This document shows, piece by piece, positions 23,521 through 32,958 of a DNA stretch of 64,000 nt. Both the position numbers and the translations under genes were made by a program. A model generated the notes under the pieces. It searched no databases. It saw nothing but the letters and a program-made list of their open reading frames with translations, and was not told the DNA's origin. Source of the DNA: Anodontia alba (Eukaryota; Mollusca; Bivalvia; Lucinida; Lucinidae); NCBI GenBank assembly GCA_964016985.1, contig OZ024826.1, positions 60,310,507 through 60,374,506 on the forward strand. Direction: 5' to 3'. The first letter of the stretch is position 1. Every line of letters begins with the position of its first letter.

Positions 23521-24040
23521 TATAGATTTCTGTTGCTATGGTGAATGGTCTGCTTTTCGTTGTTCTCATAGCCAAATCGCTTCATTCTACCCTGCTTACC
23601 CTAAATCTTGGGACATATTTTACGGAACCAACAACCTGCACTCAGATCAAACGCCATTGAACTTGACATCTGATCAGGGTATTTTTACTTTTCGCCATGC
23701 ATTCAGCAATGTTTCGGCACTTCAACACGTGGTATAATGGACTTGTTATTCCTTAAAATAAATGCTCATTATTCAGTCTGTTTCTCATCCTACCTTGCCT
23801 CATCACACCTTCTACTGTTCATTTCTTGGTCACACAGCCGCCCTTCCCACCTCCAATTTCTTTCAGTAAAAAGGCAATACTTACAGTCATCCTAACATCA
23901 TGTATTTCTGACTTTATTCTTGACGATTTGTTCCCCATGATTCTGTGTACATGTAACTAACTGGTCATCACCAATGCTTTTCTTCTATCACTGCGTTCTG
24001 CTGCCTCTAAAACAATAATTTCCTATCAGATTACACGAGT
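23521..24040. other. No gene recognised
   Basis: Nothing recognised apart from a short GATCAG-containing D2-like relic near 23640-23690. Confidence 0.4.
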
Positions 24041-24232
24041 GCCCATCTAAGACTCAGATCGGCCTACATATCCGCGGAGTCTTATCAGTCTTTGCAGGGC
24101 GTTCTAGGGGTAGCCAAGGATCTAAATCGTCTTCAAGCGAAGAGCAAAGAGTGGTCAGCCTGATCAGAATCTTCGCTAGGCGCACGTGTAAAATTATACA
24201 TGTACATGTAGGAAATGCTGTGCCCCGGCTCT
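24041..24232. repeat. Family E palindromic element
   Basis: Has GACTCAGATCGGCCTACATA, AGTGGTCAGCCTGATCAGAA and the terminal block AGGAAATGCTGTGCCCCGGC that marks the right end of family E copies at 27335 and 52370. Confidence 0.8.
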
Positions 24233-24234
24233 TA

Positions 24235-24420
24235 AAAAAAAAAAAAAAAAAAAAAAAACAACATCAGACCTACCTGATCCATGCCGATTGGACTTCTTTA
24301 ACCACAACTCTTTTGAGCGGGTCATTTCCAAGAGAAGGGGTGTCTTATTTTATTTTTTATTCTTATTTTATTTTGTTATTATTATTTTATTTATTTTTTT
24401 ACTTTTTTATAAAACCACAT
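24235..24420. repeat. Poly-A tract, D4 fragment and T-rich low complexity
   Basis: An A run at about 24235-24257, then ACTCTTTTGAGCGGGTCATT and AGAGAAGGGGTGTCT, a piece shared with the D4 elements at 45481 and 60873, then TTTTATT repeats to 24420. Confidence 0.7.
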
Positions 24421-24975
24421 GCATTGAATGCTATCAGTGTAAAATGCTGATTAGACGCCATGGGTATACAGTGCTTGCCAGTCTCTATTTATTTCGGACT
24501 CTACTAGGTACACATAGAGTAATACAAAATGTTTTATGTGACTTTTCTACCTAATTAATGAGAGTTGCTGACTTTGAATCGGGAGCTTGTGTGTTCGAAT
24601 CTTTATATTTATGTTGTTTTTGTTTTTTTTGTAATTATAAGAACGCTGAACATGATGTGCAGGGATGTGCGGCGGCCCTGTGTGTACATAATTGGGTCGT
24701 GAAAGCAAGTCTGGGTCTCCTACATACAGTCATGCAAGCATAAACAACTCTAGCCTAATATACTGAAACAGCTTTGAAAGGACCCTAAAACCTGAAACCC
24801 ACCACCACAATTTACAGCAAATTAAAAACAGGAAGAAAATATAGGCAACATATTCAAAAGTAAAGAATTAAATGCTTTATATGACTCTTAGTATTTTTCT
24901 GACAGTACTTTCAAAGCAGCGTAATCTTGACTGTTTAATCAAAATGACAGAGAAAGTAATGTGTAATGTACTTAC

Positions 24976-25007
24976 CTGGTAACCGTGTACACGCATTTCT
25001 TTTCCAT
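24976..25007 (-). CDS. Weak candidate 5' exon upstream of unit 1
   Basis: On the minus strand an ATG opens MEKKCVYTVT and meets a consensus donor CCAG|GTAAGTAC. The phase (2) does not match the phase-0 start of the 22159 exon, so at least one further exon or a different acceptor would be needed. Reported only because the donor is so strong and unit 1 lacks an initiator. Confidence 0.2.
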
Positions 25008-25376
25008 ATTTCTATGAACAATATACTAAAAATAGTAGTAAATTATCCCCATTCCTCTTTCGTACTGTGTGTATTTGGTTAGACTGAAAGATATTGAACA
25101 CTATATTTATACCGGTATATTTAAGTTAGGTGATCTATATAGGACAGTGTGTAGACTCTTTAATAACGCAGGTCGATACATTCATGTATGATAACCAGTA
25201 GATTCGTTATACCAATTACACATTCTGTGGAGTGTTTTACCCATTAAGGCGTACAGTCTCTATGCCCCGCCCTATACAAATGGCCTATGGCAAATCAGTG
25301 AAACCTTAGAGACAATATCACTAAGGTATACACTGTTTATTCATAACATGATGCATCAAAAATGACAGAACCCAGC

Positions 25377-25461
25377 AGGCACACAATGTTAAAACAACGT
25401 CGATTCAAGACGTTGAATCAACGTATAATCGACGTTGTTTCAACGTTTTGTGATAGCTGGG
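25377..25461. repeat. Short inverted element rich in CAACGTTGA-like words
   Basis: Bounded by CCCAGCAGGC and ATAGCTGGG, with AACAACGTCGATTCAAGACG and AATCGACGTTGTTTCAACG between; the words are self-complementary variants of the same octamer. A related run GACGTTGCATCGACGTTGAT is at about 38310-38332. Confidence 0.75.
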
Positions 25462-25533
25462 AAGCCACTGTATAAAGTCCGCCGACTGCATCATCGCAAC
25501 CAAAATACATGTAGTCTATACGGGAGCTTCTCT

Positions 25534-25882
25534 GTGCTTTGCATTTCTTTTTTTTTTTTTTTTTTTTTTTTTGTTGAGGTTTTACGGCCCAGTCAACCGA
25601 ATGGGGTCATGTCGAGCGCGGTCAATTTACCTAACCACACGTTTACTGGGCAGGTTTAGTCCTCTAAGCGGTTAACCAGTATTGTGCACATTCTTTCGCC
25701 AGAAACTGACAACTGCCCTTCTTGAATCAGCGGAAGGGAGAGAATGACCGTAGAAAATATTTCATGATCAATCTCCACGAAAGAATGTTGCCGACCTCGG
25801 CGGGGATTGAACCCGCGACCTCCTGGTCTCCAGTCGGACGGCGCATCCAACTGAGCCACCGAGGCCGACATCCGTGCTTTGC
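25534..25882 (-). repeat. tRNA-derived SINE with poly-A tail and target duplication
   Basis: The body is 25573-25868 on the minus strand: GGCCTCGGTGGCTCAGTTGG (A box), CGCGGGTTCAATCCCCGCC (B box), ending GTAAAACCTCAACA plus a ~27-nt A tail (poly-T at about 25547-25572 on plus). The nine-base duplication GTGCTTTGC flanks it at 25534-25542 and 25874-25882, evidence for LINE-type retroposition. Confidence 0.95.
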
Positions 25883-25884
25883 TA

Positions 25885-26100
25885 TACTCATGTAGGTCGG
25901 GGTTCAGCAATTCCTACAAAAAAGGGATGTTCGCCCAACAAAAACAGACCAGCCTGCGCTGAGTCTGATCATAGTCGTCACTGTGCGCCAAGGGCCCAAA
26001 GCTTCTTCCTGCGAACAGCTAAAACTCAGATCAGACTTAATGAATGGTCCGGCTGATCTGAATCTACGTTGGTCGCACAGGTCATTTTACAGGAGACTCG
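25885..26100. repeat. Family E palindromic element
   Basis: Has GGTCGGGGTTCAGCAATTCC at the left (degenerate CCCCGGC end), GACCAGCCTGCGCTGAGTCT, CAGATCAGACTTAATGAATG and ATTTTACAGGAGACTCGGCT at the right. Confidence 0.7.
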
Positions 26101-26139
26101 GCTCCTACTGTCAAACCCAATAATGGCGGATGCTTCCTT

Positions 26140-26455
26140 AATCATCCTAGCAGGTGGGGGTGGTCGGGTGGTGCGAAGGTGTCGTGTATCTTACGTCACC
26201 GGGGCGTCCAACTGATATTGGCTTACAGTTGGGCAAGGCCTGCTATCCTTGTAGCAGGTAAGGGTAGATGGGGAATATTTTTATTTCTTCTGTTTCTTCA
26301 CTTTCATTCCTGTTCCTTTCTTCCCTGTCCCTCTCTTTAATCTCTTCTACTATCTCTTCTATCACTTTTCTCCCTTTCTCTGGGAGACGACACAAAATGA
26401 CCCACAAGGGTTGACGTGTCGTTAAACCCCAACACAATCAATCATCCTAGCAGGT
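26140..26455 (+). repeat. Retroposon with perfect 16-bp target duplication
   Basis: AATCATCCTAGCAGGT stands at 26140-26155 and again at 26440-26455. The insert (26156-26439) begins GGGGGTGGTCGGGTGGTGCG, has a pyrimidine-rich middle, and ends GACGTGTCGTTAAACCCC then AACACAATC, a tail-like end. It has no ORF and no obvious tRNA boxes. The duplication length is typical of LINE-driven insertion; the family is not identified. Confidence 0.85.
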
Positions 26456-26562
26456 ACGGAAATACTTTGTTGTCAGAAGTAAATGTTGATATCTCAAAAT
26501 GGGAATGTGAACTATTGTATCCCAGTTTTAGACAAGCAATATCTTCACAGCAGCGCTTGCCT

Positions 26563-26818
26563 CGGTGGCTCAGTTGGATGCGCGTCCGACTGGAGACCAG
26601 GAGGTTGCGGGTTCATCCCCCGCAGATATCGGCAACATTCTTTCGTGGAGATGATCATGAAATATTTTCTACGGTCATTCTCTCCCTTCCGCTGATTCAA
26701 GAAGGGCAGTTGTCGGTTTCTACCGAAAGAATGTGCACAATACTGGTTAACCGCTTAGAGGACTTAGTCTGCCCAGTAAAAGTGAGTTAGGTAAACTGAT
26801 CGCGCTCGACATGACCCC
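26563..26818 (+). repeat. tRNA-derived SINE, 3' truncated
   Basis: GCCTCGGTGGCTCAGTTGGA (A box), GGTTGCGGGTTCATCCCC (B box), body with GGAGATGATCATGAAATATT and GCGCTCGACATGACCCCAT, broken at TTGGGTTAACAGG before the usual GGGCCGTAAAACCTC end. Confidence 0.93.
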
Positions 26819-27084
26819 ATTGGGTTAACAGGAGATAGACACACAGGCATGTGACAAAGCTGTATTCAGATTTACCCTGCCTCAGACCCTGGAGGTCTTG
26901 GTGGGTGGTGGTGCGTCGGATTGAGCGGCATAAAAATCGGTGTGTCTTCTTCTTAACTGCAGGTATTAGGTATAGATAATGCAAGTTCACTGAAATCCGA
27001 CCAGTTGTGTAGAAGAAGACAGACAGACAGGAGAAAAAGGTCGAACTGCAAGACTACTGAATGCATGTTGTACCAAACGTAACG

Positions 27085-27340
27085 ATGTCATCATATGAAC
27101 CTGTGCACAGTATTTCCTACCAGACCGCACATCCGCCAAGCACTGACTCTGATCAGCCTGCGCAAATGCACAGGCTGATCAGTGTCATGCTTCGCGCTGT
27201 ATGGGTAGCCAAACGTTCAAGCTTTCTTTCGCCGGACGACAGAGATTCTTCTTGGAATGTATGGATGTGCAGACTGATCTGAGTCTTCGCAGGGCGCTAA
27301 TACAGTCTTGTAGGAAATGCTGTGCCCCGGCTCATACATT
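27085..27340. repeat. Family E palindromic element
   Basis: Two lobes: ACTCTGATCAGCCTGCGCAA / GGCTGATCAGTGTCATG and CTGATCTGAGTCTTCGCAGG, ending GGAAATGCTGTGCCCCGGCT. It stops about 45 bp before the long-TIR element starts. Confidence 0.8.
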
Positions 27341-27381
27341 TTGTACAACTGAGAGAAACAGCTATACGGCTATAAAATACC

Positions 27382-27937
27382 AATATATATACGAAATGAG
27401 GAAAAAAACCCGTTGGTCTAAAAATCCACTGATCTCCACTTCTGAGAGCCTCTTTGGGCTACTTTTTGGTGTCTGAATCCATGGATTTTCACCCCTGGAG
27501 CCTCTGTGGGCTACGTTTTTAGTGTCTAAAAACCACTGGATCTGTATTTTTATATGGGTTGTGGGCTACTTTTTTGGTGTCTAAAACCACTGGATCTGTA
27601 TTTTTATATGGGTTGTGGGCTACTTTTTTGGTGTCTAAAACCACTGGATCTGTATTTTTATATGGGTTGTGGGTTACTTTTTTGGTGACTAAAGACCACT
27701 GGATTTTTTGTCCCATGCGGTCTCTATAAAATGTTTCAGCTCATATGGATTTCTAATTTAAGAAAAGAAAATCCATATATATAAAAAATGCCAAAGCAAC
27801 TACCATTATCCGCTTATAAAGAGATAACATCTAGGTGTCTATCTAAAAGACAAGCGATTGAAAAATACAAAATTTCCCAGGCACGGTTTATGAAAATCCG
27901 CGGTCCTATTAATCCTACCCCTGAGGAAGTAATTTGG
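27382..27937 (+). repeat. Left terminal inverted repeat of the long-TIR element
   Basis: Pairs with 30258-30848. It contains three 54-bp subrepeats from 27531, the block CATATGGATTTCTAATTTAA, and the start of the internal reading frame at 27788. Homology to the right copy ends at GAGGAAGTAATTTGG. Confidence 0.92.
27531..27692. repeat. 54-bp tandem repeat, three copies, in the left TIR
   Basis: Units begin AACCACTGGATCTG at 27531, 27585 and 27639. The period is a multiple of three and the minus strand reads through as an 18-residue repeat (VVLDTKKVAHNPYKNTDP). The mirror copies are at 30490-30650. Confidence 0.95.
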
Positions 27938-28139
27938 AGTGCCTTAGAGCGACGCTCATTAACAGATAAAGAAAAACAAATCTTAGAGCTATCCGGATAT
28001 ACATTCTACGAAAGGCACCAAATTCCAAGGCAACTTCTTGAACTATATACCCTATGCCTTACCAAAAACATAAAAAAAGTATTTGATATTGTATATCTTT
28101 TCCAACCAGGCCAAGAAAAAGGGGCATCTGGAGATTTAA
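27788..28139 (+). CDS. Element ORF, 5' part (before nested insert)
   Basis: It starts at an ATG just after CCATATATATAAAAA in the left TIR; the frame runs to a stop at 28162, but the last residues are coded by the nested insert. The lead MPKQLPLSAYKEI precedes CLSKRQAIEKYKISQARF, which looks like a helix-turn-helix of the kind common in transposase N-termini (SK.QAI.KY.IS), then a Leu-rich helical region ending at FQPGQEKGASGD. No catalytic motif is seen and the family is not recognised. The HTH reading is inference from pattern only. Continues at 29044. Confidence 0.65.
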
Positions 28140-29043
28140 AGGGCAAATATAAAGAAATTTAAAATATTCCTGGTTTTCAGGGTGTTGATAGAATGCTTTG
28201 AGAGAATTATTTTGTTGAAAACCCCATTAAAAAATTCCAATCCAATCAAAAGTTATGGTGATTAATTTACGAAACCTACCTTTTTTCCTGTTAGAGTAAC
28301 CTCCCTTGGATTGTGTATTGATTAAGGCCCACAATGCAATATTCTGTGATGTCATAGTGGAACTTAAATTTTAAATTGAAATTTTAAACAGGAATATTCT
28401 GCATTTCCTTATATGCTACACAGTTTTTCTCCTTAACCATTATTGAAATTGGTCTCTGTCCACAAATAAGCCCATGAATAGAGAATTTAACTCAAAATTT
28501 AATCTGTTATTTAAATTTAAAGCTAAATTTTAAAATGTTTAAAACTTGACTAATATTAAATTTTTCGTAAGTTTTTTTTAATACTAGTGAATTTTGGGTG
28601 TATATCATATAAATGAATACCAAAAAAGTCAATTTTGGCTCATTATTAAGCATTGTAACTGGATTTTAAATTATTTAAATGAATTTTTTAAATTTGAAAT
28701 GTAACACTTTAAACGGAAAATAAGAGCTAAATTCCTATGTATATTAGTTTAAAGGAGCTGAATAAATTAAACAGTATGAAAACTGAATTGATGCAGAATA
28801 AAGAGCAAAAAATATTGGCAATTTAAAAAAGTTTAAAATTTTATTGTTCCCTTATGATGTCATAAAAATGAATATTAATGAGGCAGCCTGAATTCAATCC
28901 TCTTGGATGTTAAATATCAAATTTCAAATCGCAATATTTCAGAAACCGTTTAAGATAATTTGATGCGGTTTTCGGCAGTGACCTCCTTACTGAAGTGCCC
29001 TTAAATATTTAGTAGAATTAAAACCTTTATATTTGCCCTTTAA
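28140..29043. mobile_element. Nested TTAA-flanked inverted-repeat element
   Basis: TTAA at 28136-28139 and 29040-29043 flank inverted ends AGGGCAAATATAAAG (28140 on) and CTTTATATTTGCCCT (ending 29039). The body is very AT-rich with TTTAAATTT words and no ORF. TTAA duplication is the signature of piggyBac-superfamily insertion. Removing the insert with one TTAA joins the frames on both sides exactly, so it entered an open reading frame. Confidence 0.88.
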
Positions 29044-29684
29044 GAGTAATAGTGCCAGATTACACAAAACCCAAACCACACACAGGCGAGTGTGTTGATT
29101 GTATAGCATGTTGCAGTAATATACCACTTTTCTATAATGACCCCTCCACCTGTAAATGCGGTTCTAGAAACCACTGTCCAAATAGTAGGCAATGTATTCT
29201 ATGGAAATATGATAAAGATATTGACATTACAATACAAAGAGTTCCATTACAGACCCCTGAAAAGATTGATTATAACCCTAACAAGCTAAATATAGAGAAT
29301 TTTCATGACAACCACTGTCTTGCTTGGACTATAAGATATACTAATTTAATTTCCTGCTTAGCAGCAACTTGTCCATGTGGTGAAAGTACTTGCTTATTTA
29401 GAAGGCTAGCAGGAATTGATATATGTAAAAATTTAGGGTTTGACGATCCTAAACACACCCCAAAAGAAGAAAAGGTGCTTCCTTTAGTATGTAATACGGA
29501 AACACCAGGTCTTTTAGAAACGGCCTCTATACCACCTTTTAACACATGGAAAAAAATTACATCCCTACCAGAAGGCAGATATACATGTAAAAAGTTTGCA
29601 GTTTCTAAACTAGGAAATAAAACCATAGTAATATTATTTTTAGGAGATGTGCCTGTTTACAGTTATCGAATACAGAAGCAATAA
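29044..29684 (+). CDS. Element ORF, 3' part: Cys-rich protein
   Basis: The open frame has no ATG anywhere in it, which fits a downstream half of the split frame rather than a separate gene. It is Cys-rich: ECVDCIACC, STCKCGSRNHCPNSRQCILW, LAATCPCGESTCLF, DICKN, so one or more zinc-binding modules are likely. It ends with a hydrophobic beta-like segment (KTIVILFLGDVPVYSY) before TAA at 29682-29684. Joined to the 5' part it would be about 330 residues. I recognise no family. Confidence 0.7.
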
Positions 29685-30257
29685 AAAATATAGGAGGGAT
29701 AGAAAAGTTGAAAATGTTAAAAAAAGAGTTTATATGTTGAACTAGGTAATCTATGCTATTCCCCTACCACTAAGAAGAATAATGGAGACAGAGAAGTTAG
29801 ATTGCATTGTGTATAAGTTTGTTTTTTTTAATATGTTCCTATCTAACAGTTCTCTGGTGGATTTTATCATAGTACTTTTACGCTGTAATACTATTATATT
29901 AAGAATTGGAATGTCTGACAAATTAGTACTATTACGCTGTAATACTGTTATTTTATTATGGGGTTTACAATTGTACTATTACGTTGTAATACTATTACGT
30001 TGTAGTATTATTACACTGTAATACTGTTATGCTATTATTATGGGATTTACTGATATTACTATTACGCTGTAATACTATTACACTGTAATACTATTATGCT
30101 GTAATACTATTACTGTAGTATAACTATATTGAACTGTAATCATAACACAAAAATCAGACTGCCGTTATAAAAATATTTACCATTTTACCATTTTTCTTCT
30201 TTACAAATTTCTTCTATAATCTTCATAATTTTCATTATTAATCCAAGGTCAGTTGCA
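29685..30257. other. Element interior with degenerate short repeats
   Basis: From about 29870 to 30120 the motif ACTATTACGCTGTAATACTA recurs in inexact copies with period near 14-30 bp, including inverted versions (TTACACTGTAATACTGTTA). No coding frame. Confidence 0.75.
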
Positions 30258-30848
30258 CCAAATTACTTCCTCAGGGGAAGGATTAATAGCACCGCGGATT
30301 TTCATAAACCGTGCCTGGAAACGCTTGTCTTTTAGATAGACACCCAGATTTTTTCTCTTTATAAGCGGATAATGGTAGTTGCTTTGGCACTTTTATATAT
30401 ATGGATTTTCTTTTCTTAAATTAGAAATCCATATGAGCTGAAAAATTTTATAGAGACCGCATGGGACAAAAATTCCAGTGGTCTTTAGACACCAAAAAAG
30501 TAGCCCACAACCCATATAAAAATACAGATCCAGTGGTTTTAGACACCAAAAAAGTAGCCCACAACCCATATAAAAATACAGATCCAGTGGTTTTAGACAC
30601 CAAAAAAGTAGCCCACAACCCATATAAAAATGCAGATCCAGTGGTTTTTAGACACTAAAAACGTAGCCCACAGAGGCTCCAAGAGTAAAAATCCATGGAT
30701 TCAGGCACCAAAAAGTAGCCCTACAGAGGCTCTAAGGAGTGAAAATCCATGGATTCAGGCGCCAAAAAGTAGCTCAAAGAGGCTCTCAGGAGTGGAGATC
30801 AGTGGAGTTTTAGACCTACGGGTTTTTTCCTCATTTCGTAAATATATT
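30258..30848 (-). repeat. Right terminal inverted repeat of the long-TIR element
   Basis: Complement of 27382-27937 with point changes. The mirror of the ORF start is present (CTACCATTATCCGCTTATAA on the minus strand), but a deletion of about 17 bp relative to the left copy breaks that frame. It includes three 54-bp subrepeats at about 30490-30650. Confidence 0.92.
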
Positions 30849-30891
30849 ACCGTAACCGACACCTTCTCCTTACCATTGCACTGTCGAACTT

Positions 30892-31143
30892 GAATCACGA
30901 CCCCTTGAACCCCACTTTTATACAGTAAAACTGGTTTTTTCAGGGGTATACATTATTTTAGTTATTTTTGCTCTTAACGTATTGTGGGTACTCGTTAGAA
31001 CCACCTGGTCGAGGCGGTTCTAACAAGTACCCGCAATCTATGTTTTGAGCAGCAATATGAAAAATATCCGACTTTTTTATCTGAAAAAAAAAGTTTTTGG
31101 AGGTGAAATTTTCTATATATTTGAATGTCGTATTCTCGTAATG
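30892..31143. mobile_element. Family A inverted-repeat element, copy 5 (left end lost)
   Basis: Lacks most of the first terminus (AATCACGACCCCTTGAACCC); keeps the hairpin GTACTCGTTAGAACCACC / GGCGGTTCTAACAAGTAC and ends GTCGTATTCTCGTAATG. Confidence 0.85.
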
Positions 31144-31670
31144 AATGGCTCGAACATCTTATGGACAATGAAAATTTGTTCTGGACATGGGTAGTTACAG
31201 CCACTGAAGGATCATAGCGCCAGGTCAGATGGTAAAAAGAGATGTCTTTTCGATCTGCTATAAAGTAATACTATGTTGTGTGTACTCATTAGAACTGTCT
31301 CGATGAGGCGATTCCCCCAATGAACATTTTCATGATAAAAAAGGGAACAAATCCCTTAAATATCCTTAACCCTTGTCCTGCTGAACCCGGATATACCCTT
31401 CCTTTGCAAACAGTGTAGATCCAGATCAGTTGGCTTCTGAAGAAGCCAACTGATCTGGATCTGCACTGTTTGCCATTAAGTATGTGAATTTATAGCAACA
31501 ATCTGGATCAAATAATCTGATTGGCTGAAAATTAGAAGTAGGCGTGGCATCTTAATTTACTCAGCAGGACAAGGGTTAAATATTTGTTTTCCTGAGTTAT
31601 TGGAAGAATTTCCTAGGGACTCTAAAACAAATTCGAATCAGCCACAGTAACGAGTCATAGGTGTTCGAGT
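31144..31670. mobile_element. Family C (pogo-like) element interrupted by a D3 element
   Basis: Left part AATGGCTCGAACATCTTATG to about 31368, with hairpin TACTCATTAGAACTGTCTCG; right part from about 31580 with TAGGTGTTCGAGTGTTCGAG. Parallel layout to the intact copy at 36771-37102. The D3 insert sits between AAATATCC and ATATTTG. Confidence 0.7.
31369..31579. mobile_element. Family D3 TTAA-type element
   Basis: Ends TTAACCCTTGTCCTGCTGA and TCAGCAGGACAAGGGTTAA are perfect complements. The central palindrome is GATCCAGATCAGTTGGCTTC facing GAAGCCAACTGATCTGGATC, within CAAACAGTGTAGA / TGCACTGTTTG. Copies also at 47412-47618 and 53131-53338. Confidence 0.93.
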
Positions 31671-31679
31671 GTTCGAGTC

Positions 31680-32000
31680 GGGGATTCATCGAACCCCTTT
31701 TTGACTCAAACTTTCATTTGCATGGGAAATTTTTGGATAAATTTGATAAATTGGGGATACCGTATTTATCCTAAAAAGTATAAGATAAAAGAGTAAGGGT
31801 TGTGAATATCCACACACTCTTTATCTTATACTTGTCTTCAACAAGTCCATTTTACTGCCATTTTACTGATTGTGTGTAAAATTGCTGGACGAGTGGCAAA
31901 CAGTGTGGACCCTGAACAGACGCCGCATTCTGAACTCGGTCTACACTGTTTGCTCAGGCCTGTCTTTCCGAATATGTAGAACCACTATAGAAATTTGATC
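31680..32000. repeat. Diverged D2-containing repeat
   Basis: GTGGCAAACAGTGTGGACCC, GAACAGACGCCGCATTC and GGTCTACACTGTTTGC with flanks like those at 16720-17050. Confidence 0.65.
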
Positions 32001-32400
32001 AAATTGAACCCCTCAGAAATCATCCAGGATCAGCTCCTGTTATAATACGAAGATGACGAGCCGCGTTTCAAGCTCAAGATTAACCCAAACAAGCCTACTG
32101 GATTTTCCCATCCTTGTACGTTGGGTGAGTCCATTTATCATTTAAGGGGTGTCAGGTGTATATATTCATTTTTGTTCTATTTGTAATTGAAAATCCTGTA
32201 AGCATAATGTGGCGTCTGATCTGGGACTGCACTGTTTGCCTATGTCCCACAAAAGGGACGTCAGGCTTATTTGGGTTAAAGAGTCTGCTTGCAAGTCAGA
32301 ACAATGAAGGCACAGTGATTTCAGCACTATTGTACAGGTACATGTATGCCTTAGAATCCGCGTCACTACCAAGATCATTAGATACTGTATAATGCGTTTA
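32001..32400. other. No gene recognised; D2/D4-like scraps
   Basis: Holds TGGCGTCTGATCTGGGACTG CACTGTTTGCC and a TTTGGGTTAAA end near 32205-32282, a relic of a D4-type element; nothing else. Confidence 0.5.
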
Positions 32401-32549
32401 CAAAAATAAAAGACCCTGATCAGACCGAGGAGATGGACAGGCTGATCTTGTATTTGCTGTTTGAATATAGCAGAGTTGATACGTTAACACATCTATGTAA
32501 AGTGTATACGTCTTCGCCATATCGCAAGATAAGCCAATTATTCGGCCAA

Positions 32550-32705
32550 AAATATGGACATGTTTCTTATTTCCCTTCCGAAAGATAAGTTGTGGGTATT
32601 TATTAGCCCAGCCTCTGCGAGGCGCTTCTAATGAATACCCACAACGTATTTTTATGCAGAAATAAAAAAGGTTATTGCTTAATGCCACTCTAAGCTTGAG
32701 CTATG
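32550..32705. mobile_element. Family B inverted-repeat element
   Basis: Hairpin GTTGTGGGTATTTATTAG... / GCGCTTCTAATGAATACCCA with flanks TTTCTTATTTCCC and AGAAATAAAAAAGG; imperfect relative to 15878-16095. Confidence 0.8.
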
Positions 32706-32754
32706 TTAGCAGCGGTAATATCACTATATAATATGGAAAATGAAGGAGATTACG

Positions 32755-32950
32755 GTTTTTAACCATTTCATCCCTGAGTTTCTTGAATGGGCTCTTCCAT
32801 CTGTTAATTTTAGACGTATCCATTGTTGCAGTAAGTGATTTGAGTCATAATTCAATGATATAATCGCAAACATTGTAGATTCTGATCAAACTGCTTGTTA
32901 CATGTACAAGTCGTCTCATCAGGATCTGCACTGTTTGCAAAGGCTAGTAT
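32755..32950. mobile_element. Family D1 element
   Basis: TTTTTAACCATTTCATCCCTGAG, GACGTATCCATTGTTGCAGT, TCGCAAACATTGTAGATTCT and GTCGTCTCATCAGGATCTGC in the D1 order. Confidence 0.75.
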
Positions 32951-32958
32951 GCAGGCGC

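Larger units (their letters stand above)
27382..30848. mobile_element. Long-TIR mobile element of unknown superfamily
   Basis: The outer ends AATATATATACGAAATGAGG (left) and its near complement CCTCATTTCGTAAATATATT (right) start terminal inverted repeats of about 556 and 591 bp. Flanking bases TACC and TACC/ACC suggest a short (3-4 bp) target duplication, but this is ambiguous. The interior holds one interrupted reading frame (27788-28139 plus 29044-29684), a nested insert and an AT-rich repeat zone. No DDE, RNase H, polymerase, integrase or helicase motif is visible, so it is either a non-autonomous derivative or an undescribed type. Confidence 0.88.

Noticed and set aside
25656..25910. Open frame containing ASVAQLDAPSDWRPGGRGF
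   Set aside because: It is SINE sequence; the same peptide arises from the SINE copy at 55470.
26416..26790. 124-codon plus-strand frame
   Set aside because: It is made of the retroposon end plus a SINE; not a gene.
30393..30623. Repeated MGCGLLFWCLKPLDLYFY frame
   Set aside because: Antisense reading of the 54-bp TIR subrepeats.
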